Notes: generated from the sequence alone by a model not told the origin. Counted from the stretch's first letter, positions 11,547-21,971 are shown. The stretch is DNA of 64,000 bases from Ruminococcus bicirculans (ex Wegman et al. 2014) (GCF_000723465.1 NZ_HF545616.1:1-64000); one strand, 5' to 3'. Program-made: numbers and translations.

Positions 11547-11634
11547 TATAAGGTGAATGTGTTCGTTATGGGCGTATTGTGCCATGACGGCAGAAAAGCC
11601 TCTGGGCTTAATAAATTTATCAGGAGGATTAAAG

Positions 11635-13017
11635 GTGCGAAAAGTTAAAAAACCCGTGTTTTTTATCGTGCTTTTGTGTATAATTGCATTTGGATATCTC
11701 ACTTATGCAGGAATACATACTCAGTACGGAGATATAAAAACAAGCTATATCAAGGGCGTTGAAGATATCCGCTGGGGTATCGATATTCAGGGTGGCGTAA
11801 ATGCTACGTTTGAACCTGCCGATAATTACGACGCCACAAAGGAAGAAATGGACGCTGCAAAGGCTGTTATCGAGCAAAGACTTGTAAGCCTTAATATCAC
11901 AGACAGCGAGGTCTATGTAGACTATAAGAAAAATAAGGTAATGGTTTCATTCCCATGGCAGGCTAACGAAGAAAGCTTTGACCCTGAGGCTGCTGTTTCT
12001 GAGCTTGGCGAAACTGCAAAGCTTGTATTCAGAAAGGGTAAAGAAGAAAAAGGCGAGCAGGTGCTTACAGGAAATGACGTTAAAAAGGCTGAGGTAAGAC
12101 AAACTCAGGACGAAACTACAGGAAATATCAAGTATGTAGTAAGCCTGACACTCAATAACAGCGGTAAAAAAGCTTTTGCTGACGCTACAACTGAGCTTGC
12201 CGGAAAAGGCTCTATCTCTATCTGGATGGACGATAAGTGTATTTCTGCCCCAAGCGTAAATTCAGCTATCACTGACGGCGAGTGCGTTATCGAGGGCAAC
12301 TTCACATATGATTCCGCAAAAGCTCTTTCAGATAAGATAAATGCAGGTTCTATCCCATTTGATCTTAAAACAACAAGCACGAACATCATTTCACCTACAC
12401 TTGGCGAGGGTGCAAAGAACGCAATGGTGCTTGCAGGAATTATCGCATTTATCGTTATCGCTGCATATATCATCATTATCTATAAGCTGCCGGGCTTTGT
12501 TGCGTCTATCGCACTTATAGGTCAGGTAATAGGTTCTATCGCTTGTATCACAGGCTTCTTTGGAAATATCGACAGCTTTACGCTGACTATCCCTGGTATC
12601 GCAGGTATTATCCTTTCTATCGGTATGGGCGTTGACGCTAACGTTATCACAGCCGAGAGAATAAAGGAAGAGCTTAACAACGGCAAGACCCTTAACGGAG
12701 CTATCGAGCTTGGCTATAAGAGAGCATGGAGCGCAGTATTCGACGGAAACATCACAGTAGTATTCGTTGCAATAATCCTTATGGGTGCCTTCGGACCTAC
12801 AGACAGCGTTTTCGGAACACTTCTCAGCCCTGTATTCTCAGTATTCGGCGCAAGCACAGCAGGTACTATCTATTCACTTGGATATACTCTCCTTGTAGGT
12901 ATCCTCCTGAACTTTGTATTCGGTATCTTCTGTTCAAGACTTATGCTTTCGTCCCTCTCAAAGTTCAAGTGCTTTAAGAAACGCAAGCTTTACGGAGGTG
13001 CTGAAATAAATGAGTAA
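11635..13017 (+). CDS. secD: Protein translocase subunit SecD
   Basis: SecD works with SecF at the SecYEG channel and uses the proton gradient to help pull proteins out of the cell. The 460-residue protein has one N-terminal membrane helix (KKPVFFIVLLCIIAFGYL), a large outer domain beginning with the conserved DIRWGIDIQGGV, and five more helices with the DANVITAERIKEE motif. An ATG at 11557 precedes it, but GTG at 11635 follows AGGAGG and starts just before the first helix. It overlaps secF by eight bases. Confidence 0.96.
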   Translation: MRKVKKPVFFIVLLCIIAFGYLTYAGIHTQYGDIKTSYIKGVEDIRWGIDIQGGVNATFEPADNYDATKEEMDAAKAVIEQRLVSLNITDSEVYVDYKKNKVMVSFPWQANEESFDPEAAVSELGETAKLVFRKGKEEKGEQVLTGNDVKKAEVRQTQDETTGNIKYVVSLTLNNSGKKAFADATTELAGKGSISIWMDDKCISAPSVNSAITDGECVIEGNFTYDSAKALSDKINAGSIPFDLKTTSTNIISPTLGEGAKNAMVLAGIIAFIVIAAYIIIIYKLPGFVASIALIGQVIGSIACITGFFGNIDSFTLTIPGIAGIILSIGMGVDANVITAERIKEELNNGKTLNGAIELGYKRAWSAVFDGNITVVFVAIILMGAFGPTDSVFGTLLSPVFSVFGASTAGTIYSLGYTLLVGILLNFVFGIFCSRLMLSSLSKFKCFKKRKLYGGAEINE

Positions 13018-13990
13018 AGAAAAAAAGACCCTGAATGTTGTGGGTCACAGCAAATTATTCTATTCCATATCATGCGCACTTATCGCAATTTTTATCATTC
13101 TTACATTCGTTATAGGTCTTAACGTGGCTATCGAGTTCAAAGGCGGTACAGTTTTGACTTATACATATGAGGGCGATATAAAAACATCTGACGTTTCAAA
13201 TACCGTTTCTGACAGTATCGGAGATAAATGTACAGTAACTCTTGGCGAAAACACAGGAAACGCAGGAAAGACAGTAGAAATAAAATTCTCATCAACAAAG
13301 GGTATAAGCGATGATAAGCAGAACACCCTGAAAACAGCCCTTGAAAAGGACTTTCCTGATAATAACATAGAAGTTTACGAGTCAAACGACGTTGCAGCTT
13401 CAAGCGGTATGAACTTCTTCTTCAAGTGCCTTGCTGCTTGCGCACTGGCAATGGTCATCACTATCATTTATATCGGCTTCAGATTTAAGAAGATAGGCGG
13501 TATCTCAGCAGGTGTGTTCTCAGTAGTTGCCCTTGCACACGATATGTGCATGGTATACGGTTGCTTTGTAATATGCAGATTTGACATCAACGCAAACTTT
13601 ATGGCAGTTCTGCTGACTATCCTTGGATATTCTATCAACGCAACTATCATCATTTACGACAGAATAAGAGAGAATGAAAATCTTCTTGGCAACAAAATGG
13701 AGCTTGAGGATCTTGTAAACCTCTCTATTACACAGACAATGGGACGTTCTATCCATACAACTGTTACAACAGTTCTTGCTATGGCTACAGTTTGTATCGT
13801 CTGCATAATCTGCGGAGTAACATCTATCCTGAGCTTTGCCTTCCCACTTATCATCGGTATGATATCAGGTGTTTATTCTTCTAACTGTATCGCACCTACA
13901 CTGTGGGTACATTGGAAAAAACATCAGGCAAAGAAGTCACATTCAGGCTCAAAAACAGGCAGCACAAAGAAAAAGGCTTCAAGAAGATAA
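13010..13990 (+). CDS. secF: Protein translocase subunit SecF
   Basis: SecF is the partner of SecD in the SecDF export motor. The 326 residues begin with a membrane helix (about 15-37), then the conserved FKGGT segment and outer domain, and then five C-terminal helices with the family motif NATIIIYDRIREN. The C-terminus is strongly basic (KKHQAKKSH...). The ATG overlaps the end of secD and has GGAGGTG nine bases upstream, a classic coupled pair. A terminator follows directly. Confidence 0.96.
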   Translation: MSKEKKTLNVVGHSKLFYSISCALIAIFIILTFVIGLNVAIEFKGGTVLTYTYEGDIKTSDVSNTVSDSIGDKCTVTLGENTGNAGKTVEIKFSSTKGISDDKQNTLKTALEKDFPDNNIEVYESNDVAASSGMNFFFKCLAACALAMVITIIYIGFRFKKIGGISAGVFSVVALAHDMCMVYGCFVICRFDINANFMAVLLTILGYSINATIIIYDRIRENENLLGNKMELEDLVNLSITQTMGRSIHTTVTTVLAMATVCIVCIICGVTSILSFAFPLIIGMISGVYSSNCIAPTLWVHWKKHQAKKSHSGSKTGSTKKKASRR

Positions 13991-13996
13991 AATTTT

Positions 13997-14033
13997 ATGG
14001 ACGGTATGTTAAACATATCGTCCATTTTTTTTT
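13997..14033. terminator. Terminator between convergent secF and radC
   Basis: A 14-base-pair near-perfect stem beginning ATGGACGGTATG is followed by nine Ts. It lies between the secF and radC stops and mainly serves secF. Confidence 0.85.
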
Positions 14034-14047
14034 GTGATATTCTATTT

Positions 14048-14743
14048 TTAACACTCCATATCATGGATAAGTCCGCAGTTTCGCATGGAGATAGTTCCGT
14101 TATTGCCTGTTATATAATGGTCAAGAACTGTCACACCTAAACATCTCATATATCTCATGACCTCACGGGTGAGAGTAACGTCCTCCTGAGAGGGGGTGTT
14201 GGGTGAGTCAGGGTGATTGTGGGCAAGGATAACAATATCAGTGCCGCTGTTGAGAACGGCTTTTGTAAGCTCACGAAAATCAACAGGGGTAAATCTCGCA
14301 CCGCCTGCGGATATGTCTGTTACGCTCTTTATGTGAAAGCCAGAGTCGATACAAATTACCTTGAACTTCTCCTGCTTTTCGTTTCTAAAACAATTATTTA
14401 CAAAACTCAGTGCCGCAGATATGTTTCTAATGTCTATCCTGCTGTCTGTGACAGTGGAGCAGTAGTTTATAAGCTCTCTGAAAAATAAAAGTGAGTTCGC
14501 AGAGCTTTCGCCCATGTCCTTTACCGAAGAAAGCTCCTCCACAGAAGCGTTAAGAACGCTGTTTAAGCTTCCAAACTTTTTTATAAGCTCGTGCGCAATA
14601 TCATTGGTGTTCTTTCTCGGCACAATGTAAAATAAAAGCATTTCAAGTATCTCATGCTCGGAAAAGCCTTTGAAATTTCCCGATTCTTTGAAACGCTTCC
14701 TCATTCTCTCTCTGTGACCACCGTGGTCTGCTTGACTGCTCAT
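14048..14743 (-). CDS. radC: RadC family protein (JAMM domain)
   Basis: The family is named for DNA repair, but the biochemical role is unresolved. The 231-residue product has a helix-hairpin-helix-like N-terminal half (NDIAHELIKKFGSLNSVL) and a C-terminal JAMM metalloprotease-like domain with AHNHPDSPNTPSQEDV, containing the HxH...S..D metal ligands. The start at 14743 (MSSQADHGG) is chosen over 14779 because GAGGTG lies seven bases upstream. It is monocistronic with its own sigma-A promoter and converges on secF. Confidence 0.93.
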   Translation of the reverse strand: MSSQADHGGHRERMRKRFKESGNFKGFSEHEILEMLLFYIVPRKNTNDIAHELIKKFGSLNSVLNASVEELSSVKDMGESSANSLLFFRELINYCSTVTDSRIDIRNISAALSFVNNCFRNEKQEKFKVICIDSGFHIKSVTDISAGGARFTPVDFRELTKAVLNSGTDIVILAHNHPDSPNTPSQEDVTLTREVMRYMRCLGVTVLDHYITGNNGTISMRNCGLIHDMEC

Positions 14744-14761
14744 TTTATCACCTCTTATACA

Positions 14762-14790
14762 AGTATAAAATATCCGCACTTTTTTGTCAA
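14762..14790 (-). promoter_or_regulatory. sigma-A promoter of radC
   Basis: On the minus strand, TTGACA (14785-14790) and TATACT (14762-14767) with a 17-base spacer, just upstream of the radC ribosome site. Confidence 0.85.
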
Positions 14791-14939
14791 TAAAAAACCA
14801 TTGTGACTTTATTCTTTACAGATAATTTCAGCAAGAGGGTAAGCTAATAATATTTAGAAAATTTTATTAATCAATCGCAAATAGCGTAAAATGCTAAAAA
14901 AACCTTCAGAAATATCAAAAGTGTCTGTGCGAAATGACG

Positions 14940-14969
14940 TTGAAAAAGGTTGTTTTTTTATGATATAAT
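14940..14969 (+). promoter_or_regulatory. Promoter of the MATE transporter gene
   Basis: TTGAAA (14940-14945), an 18-base spacer and perfect TATAAT (14964-14969), 34 bases before the start codon. Confidence 0.75.
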
Positions 14970-15003
14970 GAAATGGTAACTATTATATTATGGAGATGTT
15001 TTT

Positions 15004-16338
15004 ATGACAGACCTGACGGTGGGAAAACCGTGGACAGTGCTGTGGAAATTTTCCCTGCCTATGTTCGTGAGCGTGATATTTCAGCAGATGTATTCCATTT
15101 TCGACAGTATCATAGCAGGAAAATTCGCAGGCGAGGACGCTCTTGCGGCAGTTGGTGCGTCTTATCCTATAACAATGATATTTATGGCGTTTGCAGTGGG
15201 AAGCAATGTTGGCTGTTGTGTGGTGATATCTCAATTCTTTGGTGGAAAAGAGTTCTCAAAGGTAAAAACTGCGTCAACTACTACTATAATTTCATGTACG
15301 ATACTTGCGACAGTTCTGACAGTTTTTGGACTTGCGTTCTCTACTCCTCTTATGAGAATGATAAACACGCCTGATAACATTTTCCGTGACGGTGAGCTTT
15401 ATCTGAAGATCTATATCGCAGGTCTTATCTTCCTGTTTCTTTATAACGTGGGTACAGGTATTTATAACGCAATGGGCGACTCGAAAACACCATTGTATCT
15501 CCTTATCGGCTCATCAGTTGGAAACGTTGTTCTCGACTATGTGTTCGTGAAGTTCTTTAAATGGGGTGTGGCAGGCGTTGCATGGGCTACTTTTATCGCT
15601 CAGGGAGTGGCTTGCGTGTTCTCACTGCTTATTTTGGTGAAGAAAACCGCAGAAATTAAAACAGAGGATAAACCACCGCTGTTTTCAGGAAAAATACTTA
15701 AAAAGATAACCCTTTATTCTATACCTAGTATTTTACAGCAGAGTTTTATCTCAGTGGGAAATATCTTTGTGCAGTATCTTGTAAACAGCTTCGGCTCGTC
15801 TTGTATCGCAGGATATTCTTCTGCAATAAAGCTAAATACCTTTGCTATAACAAGCTTTACAACGCTTTCTAACGGGCTTTCAAGCTTTGTTGCACAGAAT
15901 TACGGTGCAGGCAGGAACGATAGGATAAAAAGCGGATATAAAGCAGGACTTGTTATCTCGGCTATCGTGGCAGTGCCTTTTATACTCTGCTTTTTCTGTA
16001 TGCCAAAAACTATGATAAATTTGTTCCTTGACGACGGAGGAACAAAAGCCGTTGAGATAGGCACAACATTTTTGAGAATAATATCGCCTTTCTATGTGTT
16101 TGTGGGCATAAAAATAATGTCAGACGGGGCATTAAGAGGTAAGGGCGCAATGCAGTATTTTATGATATCAACTTTTACGGACTTGATACTCAGAGTAGTG
16201 CTTGCGTTCGTGTTGGCAAGACCATATGGGTCAACGGGAATATGGCTGTCATGGCCGATAGGTTGGCTTGTGTCAACAGTGCTGTCAGTGGTGTTTGCGA
16301 GAGTGAAAGTGATGAAAAAGACATTGAATGAGGAATGA
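15004..16338 (+). CDS. MATE family efflux transporter
   Basis: This is a 444-residue polytopic membrane protein of the multidrug and toxic compound extrusion family, which exports drugs or metabolites in exchange for sodium or protons. About 12 helices fall in two homologous halves; each half begins with the family pattern around PMFVSVIFQQMYSIFDSI and SIPSILQQSFISVGNIFVQ. The DinF/NorM-type subgroup common in Clostridia is the best fit; the substrate is unknown. ATG 15004 follows TGGAGATG. Its last codons lie inside a GAGGAATGA repeat that continues past the stop. Confidence 0.92.
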   Translation: MTDLTVGKPWTVLWKFSLPMFVSVIFQQMYSIFDSIIAGKFAGEDALAAVGASYPITMIFMAFAVGSNVGCCVVISQFFGGKEFSKVKTASTTTIISCTILATVLTVFGLAFSTPLMRMINTPDNIFRDGELYLKIYIAGLIFLFLYNVGTGIYNAMGDSKTPLYLLIGSSVGNVVLDYVFVKFFKWGVAGVAWATFIAQGVACVFSLLILVKKTAEIKTEDKPPLFSGKILKKITLYSIPSILQQSFISVGNIFVQYLVNSFGSSCIAGYSSAIKLNTFAITSFTTLSNGLSSFVAQNYGAGRNDRIKSGYKAGLVISAIVAVPFILCFFCMPKTMINLFLDDGGTKAVEIGTTFLRIISPFYVFVGIKIMSDGALRGKGAMQYFMISTFTDLILRVVLAFVLARPYGSTGIWLSWPIGWLVSTVLSVVFARVKVMKKTLNEE

Positions 16339-16358
16339 GGAGTGAGGAATGAGGAATG
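16326..16358. repeat. GAGGAATGA tandem-like repeat, copy 1
   Basis: The string is built from GAGGAATGA and GAGGAGTGA units, beginning inside the final codons of the MATE gene. A second copy occurs at 23231-23261. Confidence 0.65.
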
Positions 16359-16426
16359 GCAAAGCCAAACTGAGCTAAGCACCAATACAAAGTAAAAGCA
16401 CCCACCGAGCGAAGCGAGCAAAAGGT

Positions 16427-16666
16427 CCAGGGGCACGCCCCTGGTCAGGGTCAAGGGGTGAAACCCATTGTGGGTACAGGGCAAAGCCCTGTCGGAGTTT
16501 GAGGCAGAGCCTCAATAGGCGCAAGCCTACTAAGCGGTGCAGAGAGAAAAAGAAGAATTGCAGAGTTGCAATCTGATACAAAGCGAATATCGAAGCACAA
16601 AACTGCACCGCTTATACTATCTCCTTATACAAAGTAAAATCCGCAAAGAGCGCAGCGATTTTGCGG
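16427..16666. other. Gene-free tract packed with short hairpins
   Basis: Between the MATE gene and guaB (16339-16820) I see no credible gene. The tract holds consecutive small stem-loops: 16427-16444 (CCAGGGG/CCCCTGG), 16456-16466 (GGGT/ACCC), 16476-16492 (ACAGGGC/GCCCTGT), 16499-16515 (TTGAGGC/GCCTCAA) and 16516-16529 (TAGGC, GCAA loop, GCCTA). A perfect 12-base-pair stem TAAGCGGTGCAG (16531-16542) / CTGCACCGCTTA (16603-16614) encloses 60 bases, and CCGCAAA/TTTGCGG follows at 16641-16666. Loops are mostly three or four bases. It may be a structured RNA or a decayed mobile element. Confidence 0.6.
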
Positions 16667-16742
16667 CATAACAAACCTTGGCTAAAACAACGTAACTCCG
16701 ATTAGCAAAGACTAAATTAAAAAAAAGTTCTCAATAATGATG

Positions 16743-16771
16743 TTGACAAGTTTAATTAAATGTTGTATGAT
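16743..16771 (+). promoter_or_regulatory. sigma-A promoter of guaB
   Basis: Perfect TTGACA (16743-16748), a 17-base spacer and TATGAT (16766-16771), 49 bases before the guaB ATG. No riboswitch-like leader fits in so short a gap. Confidence 0.88.
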
Positions 16772-16817
16772 TATAAGAATAATAAATTAAGAATTCAAAA
16801 TGTTTGCGGGAGGTTAA

Positions 16818-18299
<1,482 letters not shown>

Positions 18300-18315
18300 C
18301 AGAATTTATATACAA

Positions 18316-18350
18316 AAAAAGAGCAGAGATCTCGTTTCTCTGCTCTTTTT
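18316..18350. terminator. Bidirectional terminator, guaB and the minus-strand gene
   Basis: AAAAAGAGCAGAGA and TCTCTGCTCTTTTT form a 14-base-pair perfect stem with A and T runs at both ends. It lies between the convergent stops and can serve both genes. Confidence 0.93.
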
Positions 18351-18370
18351 TGCGTTGTTTTGCAAAAATA

Positions 18371-18820
18371 TTACTCCATAAATTCTCCCAAAAGACCACT
18401 TGCAATTGCTACAGTTTCAGGACATGGACGCTTCTGATAGTATTCTTTTGTGCGCTTTGCAGGGTCAGGGTCACTAGGTCCGCTCAGACCGAGAAGCTCA
18501 CGGCAGATGATAGTGTCAGAGCCAAGCTCTTCCTTGAAACGCTTTGCAAAAAGCTGAACACGCTCATAATCCTTGCCCTTTGCCGCCCTGTCATTGCCTA
18601 TGGTGTTGCCAAATTTCAATCCAAGCACCATGACTGCACCTGTAAATGCTCCGCAGACCTCTCTCATTCTGCCTATTCCGCCGCCAAAGCCCGAAGCTAT
18701 CTTGTATGCAGTTTCGCTGTCAAGGCCGATATCCTCAGCCCATGCGCCTACTACCGCCTGTGAACAGTTGTAGCCCTCCATAAAAAGAGCCTTTGCTGCC
18801 GCTGCTTTTTCCTTATTCAT
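18371..18820 (-). CDS. C_GCAxxG_C_C family protein
   Basis: This 149-residue protein belongs to a small family defined by a cysteine pattern, thought to be redox related but not characterised. The signature is visible as YNCSQAV, then VCGAFTGAV (CGAxxG), then IICREL and finally RPCPE. A glycine-rich segment (ASGFGGGIGRM) precedes the second cysteine, as is usual. ATG 18820 follows AAAGGAG on the minus strand. It is divergent from the rubrerythrin gene and shares a 294-base intergenic region with it, which fits a redox or oxidative-stress theme without proving one. Confidence 0.88.
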   Translation of the reverse strand: MNKEKAAAAKALFMEGYNCSQAVVGAWAEDIGLDSETAYKIASGFGGGIGRMREVCGAFTGAVMVLGLKFGNTIGNDRAAKGKDYERVQLFAKRFKEELGSDTIICRELLGLSGPSDPDPAKRTKEYYQKRPCPETVAIASGLLGEFME

Positions 18821-18857
18821 TTAAAAAAAACTCCTTTTTTGTCATATATTGATTTTC

Positions 18858-18886
18858 ATTATAGCATAGCTTTAAGTTTTTTTCAA
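18858..18886 (-). promoter_or_regulatory. Promoter of the C_GCAxxG_C_C gene
   Basis: On the minus strand, TTGAAA (18881-18886) and perfect TATAAT (18858-18863) with a 17-base spacer. Confidence 0.8.
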
Positions 18887-18962
18887 GACGTATTATTGGT
18901 TAGTATAGTCTACGTCAAATTGCATAAAAAATTGCCATAAAATTTTGCAATATTTTTATATT

Positions 18963-19010
18963 GTTAGACAAAACTAACCTATTGACAAATGTACACTAAT
19001 GTGGTATACT
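18963..19010 (+). promoter_or_regulatory. Rubrerythrin promoter with upstream inverted repeat
   Basis: TTGACA (18982-18987), 17 bases, TATACT (19005-19010). Directly upstream, GTTAG-N6-CTAAC (18963-18978) forms an inverted repeat, a possible repressor site; GGTTAG recurs at about 18898. Peroxide-responsive control is common for this family in clostridia, but no clear PerR box was recognised. Confidence 0.75.
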
Positions 19011-19114
19011 TTAATTACAGCAAGGGAAAAGCTGCAAAGAATAACGCAGATAAAGCGAAAACGCTGGTCTGTGGAAAAGTAAAAAATGATATTAAAATAA
19101 GGAGGACAAAAATT

Positions 19115-19666
19115 ATGTCAAAGTTTGTATGTTCAGTATGCGGTTACGTTTATGAGGGCGAGGCTGCTCCAAAGGAGTGTCCTATCTGTCACGCACCAGC
19201 AGAAAAGTTCAATAAAGTAGAAGAAACAGCTATCACATGGGCTGACGAGCATAAGGTAGGCGTTGCAGAGGGTCTTGATGAGGAAGTTGTTGCAGGTCTT
19301 AGAGAGAACTTCAACGGCGAGTGCTCTGAGGTAGGTATGTATCTTGCAATGGCAAGAGTTGCTTACAGAGAAGGCTATCCTGAGGTAGGTATGTACTATG
19401 AGAAGGCTGCTTATGAAGAGGCTGAGCACGCTGCTAAGTTCGCAGAGCTTCTTGGCGAGGTAGTAACACCTTCTACAAAGAAAAATCTTGAGATGAGATA
19501 TATGGCTGAGAATGGTGCTTGTGAGGGCAAGATGAAGCTTGCTAAGAGAGCAAAGGAGCTTGGCTATGACGCTATCCATGACACTGTTCATGAAATGGCT
19601 AAGGACGAAGCAAGACATGGATGCGGCTTCAAGGGTCTGCTTGACAGATATTTCGCTAACAAGTAA
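19115..19666 (+). CDS. Reverse-type rubrerythrin
   Basis: This is a diiron peroxidase that removes hydrogen peroxide in anaerobes. The domain order is reversed: an N-terminal rubredoxin-like FeS4 site (Cys6, Cys9, Cys22, Cys25 in CSVCG and CPICH) precedes the four-helix diiron domain with its E/ExxH motifs ([10 protein letters not shown] and KDEARHG). This is the revRbr layout known from Clostridium. The 183-residue start at 19115 follows GGAGG; the longer ORF from 18989 overlaps the promoter. The leader is about 100 bases. Soluble, cytoplasmic. Confidence 0.95.
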   Translation: MSKFVCSVCGYVYEGEAAPKECPICHAPAEKFNKVEETAITWADEHKVGVAEGLDEEVVAGLRENFNGECSEVGMYLAMARVAYREGYPEVGMYYEKAAYEEAEHAAKFAELLGEVVTPSTKKNLEMRYMAENGACEGKMKLAKRAKELGYDAIHDTVHEMAKDEARHGCGFKGLLDRYFANK

Positions 19667-19716
19667 TTTATCTTAAAATAGTATAAATTAAAGATTACGA
19701 CGAATTTTTCCCGAAA

Positions 19717-19755
19717 AAGGCGGAGGTATTTGAAAAAATACTTCTGTCTTTTTGT
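19717..19755 (+). terminator. Terminator of the rubrerythrin gene
   Basis: A 15-base-pair stem, AAGGCGGAGGTATTT with AAATACTTCTGTCTT, including three G-U pairs, is followed by a T run. Confidence 0.75.
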
Positions 19756-19786
19756 TTTATAAAGCCGTTATAAAGGCTCAAATCTA

Positions 19787-19815
19787 TTGCAAATGACGTA
19801 AAACTGTGGTATAAT
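19787..19815 (+). promoter_or_regulatory. Promoter of the 19.8-23.2 kb unit
   Basis: TTGCAA (19787-19792), a 17-base spacer and perfect TATAAT (19810-19815), 39 bases before the first start codon. Confidence 0.75.
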
Positions 19816-19854
19816 ATTTTAGTATGATAAAATAATGCTTTAGGAGATGATAGT

Positions 19855-20196
19855 GTGATAGAAACACTGGCGGCGGAAACTGCGACCTTGCAGAACGTTT
19901 ATGCCCCCTTGCCTTTCAAGGTGCATATGATATTCTGCGTTATTGCTACGCTTTTATATATAACTCAGTTCATAAGGAAAGGCTCTTATCATTATCTTAC
20001 ATTAATGATAGCTATCGACCTTACTATAGTTACTCAGTTTACCACAAAAAGCTTTGTTATCGGTATGCTTTTCGGTGCAGAGGTAGCGCTTCTTGCGGCA
20101 ACAGCTTTTATTTCCCATAGGTTTGCTAAAAAGCAGAAAGCTTTGGAGAATGCCGAGGAAAAGTCGGAAACTGCTCAAAAGGAAGATGAAGAATGA
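19855..20196 (+). CDS. Small membrane protein, unknown function
   Basis: This 113-residue protein is not assigned to a known family. It shows about three hydrophobic segments (FKVHMIFCVIATLLYITQF, YHYLTLMIAIDLTIVTQF and FVIGMLFGAEVALLAATAF) and a charged cytoplasmic-type tail rich in Lys and Glu. It starts with GTG at 19855 after AGGAGATG. Its stop overlaps the next gene by four bases (ATGA), so it is translationally coupled to the 2-hydroxyacid dehydrogenase; no functional link can be read from the sequence. Confidence 0.8.
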   Translation: MIETLAAETATLQNVYAPLPFKVHMIFCVIATLLYITQFIRKGSYHYLTLMIAIDLTIVTQFTTKSFVIGMLFGAEVALLAATAFISHRFAKKQKALENAEEKSETAQKEDEE

Positions 20197-21149
20197 AAAT
20201 AGTTATACTTGACTCTGAAACAGTTTCAAGAAACGATGTGTCGCTGGAGGGTATAACAGTCCTTGGTGAAAGCATTGTTTATGGTTTTACACCAAATGAA
20301 CAGGTCGCAGAAAAGATAGGCGACGCTGACGCTGTTATATGCAATAAGTGCCTTATAACAGAGGAGGTATTCTCAAAGTGCAAAAACCTGAAATACGTCG
20401 GTCTTTTTGCAACGGGATATAATAATGTTGACCTCTCCGCCGCAGACAGGCATGACGCAGTGGTCTGCAATGTGCCTTTCTATTCAACAAACGCAGTTGC
20501 TCAGCATACTTTTGCACTTATCCTCAACTATTTCAGCAAGATAAGAGAATATGCCGAGAAAGTTGACGAGGGCGGCTGGGTGAATTATAAGCTGTTTTCA
20601 TATTTTGGTATTCCTACCTATGAGCTTGCAGGAAAAACCATTGGTATAGTAGGCTATGGCGACATAGGAAAGAAAGTTGCTGAGATAGCAAGAGCATTCG
20701 GCATGAAGGTCATCACCTTTACACGCTCTCCCCAGAAAATAACTGATGGCACGCCTGCGGTAAGCCTTGAAGAGCTTTTGAAAAGCTCAGACGTTGTAAC
20801 GCTCCATTGTCCTCTTACAAAGGATAATGAGAAAATGATAAATGCCGAAAGCCTTGGCATAATGAAAAAGTCAGCATTTTTCGTCAACACTGCAAGGGGC
20901 GGACTTGTGGACGAAAAGGCACTTGCACAGGCTCTTGAAAATGAAGTCATTGCAGGTGCAGGAATTGATGTTCTCACGAATGAACCGATGCGTGAGGATT
21001 GTCCACTGAGAAACGCAAAGAACTGCACTGTTACCCCACATATAGCGTGGGCACCAAAGCAGACGAGAGAAAGGCTTCTTGAAACTGTTGCGCAGAACTT
21101 GAAAATGTGGATAGAGGGTACGCCGCAGAACGTTGTCAACGGAAAATAA
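20193..21149 (+). CDS. D-2-hydroxyacid dehydrogenase (glycerate dehydrogenase-like)
   Basis: This NAD-dependent enzyme interconverts D-2-hydroxyacids and 2-oxoacids; the sequence is closest in style to glycerate/hydroxypyruvate reductases. The Rossmann motif GYGDIG is at 154-159. The catalytic triad is visible as Arg235 (NTARGG), Glu264 (TNEPM) and His283 (TPHIAWA). The 318-residue length is typical. It overlaps the upstream small membrane gene by four bases and lies 19 bases before proB. The substrate is not decided by sequence alone. Confidence 0.93.
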   Translation: MKIVILDSETVSRNDVSLEGITVLGESIVYGFTPNEQVAEKIGDADAVICNKCLITEEVFSKCKNLKYVGLFATGYNNVDLSAADRHDAVVCNVPFYSTNAVAQHTFALILNYFSKIREYAEKVDEGGWVNYKLFSYFGIPTYELAGKTIGIVGYGDIGKKVAEIARAFGMKVITFTRSPQKITDGTPAVSLEELLKSSDVVTLHCPLTKDNEKMINAESLGIMKKSAFFVNTARGGLVDEKALAQALENEVIAGAGIDVLTNEPMREDCPLRNAKNCTVTPHIAWAPKQTRERLLETVAQNLKMWIEGTPQNVVNGK

Positions 21150-21168
21150 CAATAAGGACATGATGAAA

Positions 21169-21966
21169 ATGATAGATATGACAAAAAAGAAAAGAGTTGT
21201 GGTAAAGGTAGGAACTTCTACTCTTACTCACAGCACGGGGCTTCTTAATATACGCCGTGTGGAACAGCTCGTTAAAACTCTTGCCGATCTGCAAAATGCA
21301 GGACATGAGATAATCCTTGTATCAAGCGGTGCGGTGGGTCTTGGCAGAGCAAAACTGGGCATAAAGGAAAGACCAAAGGACACTCCCACAAGACAGGCTT
21401 GTGCGGCGGTGGGTCAGTGTGAGCTTATGTATCTTTACGATAATCTTTTCTCTGAATACAGCCTTAATGTGGCTCAGCTTCTGCTTACAAAGTATATTCT
21501 TCTGGAAGACAGAAAGATAAACGTGCAGAACGCCCTTAACCGCATTATAGAGCTTGGTTCTATCCCTATTGTGAACGAGAACGATACGGTGTCTATTGAT
21601 GAGCTGGAGCTTGAAATGGGCGAGAACGATTCTCTTGCGGCAAATGTTGCGGTGCTTGCTAATGCAGATCTGCTTATAATAATGTCTGATATCGAGGGAC
21701 TTTTTGACAAAGACCCTCATAAGTATGATGACGCTGAGCTTATCCCTGTTGTGCCTGAGATAACGGAGGAGATAAAGGCTATTGCAGGGGGTGCAGGTTC
21801 TTCACTTGGCACAGGCGGAATGGCGACAAAGATAAAAGCCGCTGAGATATGCAAAAATGGCGGAATAGATCTTATAATAATGAATGGCAGAGATCCAAGA
21901 CATTTGTATAAGGTATTTGAAAATAAACCTATAGGAACACTTTTTACAGCTAACGGGGAGGTATAG
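21169..21966 (+). CDS. proB: Glutamate 5-kinase
   Basis: It phosphorylates glutamate, the first step of proline synthesis. The 265-residue amino-acid kinase domain has the N-terminal VVVKVGTSTLT, the SSGAVGLG loop and IVNENDTVS. It lacks the C-terminal PUA domain of the longer enzymes, which is common in Firmicutes. Several ATGs follow AAGGA (21154-21158); 21169 gives ten-base spacing and 21163 only four, so 21169 is preferred. proA follows after five bases. Confidence 0.95.
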   Translation: MIDMTKKKRVVVKVGTSTLTHSTGLLNIRRVEQLVKTLADLQNAGHEIILVSSGAVGLGRAKLGIKERPKDTPTRQACAAVGQCELMYLYDNLFSEYSLNVAQLLLTKYILLEDRKINVQNALNRIIELGSIPIVNENDTVSIDELELEMGENDSLAANVAVLANADLLIIMSDIEGLFDKDPHKYDDAELIPVVPEITEEIKAIAGGAGSSLGTGGMATKIKAAEICKNGGIDLIIMNGRDPRHLYKVFENKPIGTLFTANGEV

Positions 21967-21971
21967 TAAAA

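Noticed and set aside
11547-11620. Similarity between the secD leader and the leader of the last gene (both have GGGC-(G)TATTGTG-like strings)
   Set aside because: Matches are short and gapped; no shared structure could be drawn.
18889-19010. PerR box before rubrerythrin
   Set aside because: The inverted repeat GTTAG-N6-CTAAC does not match the known PerR consensus closely, so only a generic operator is proposed.
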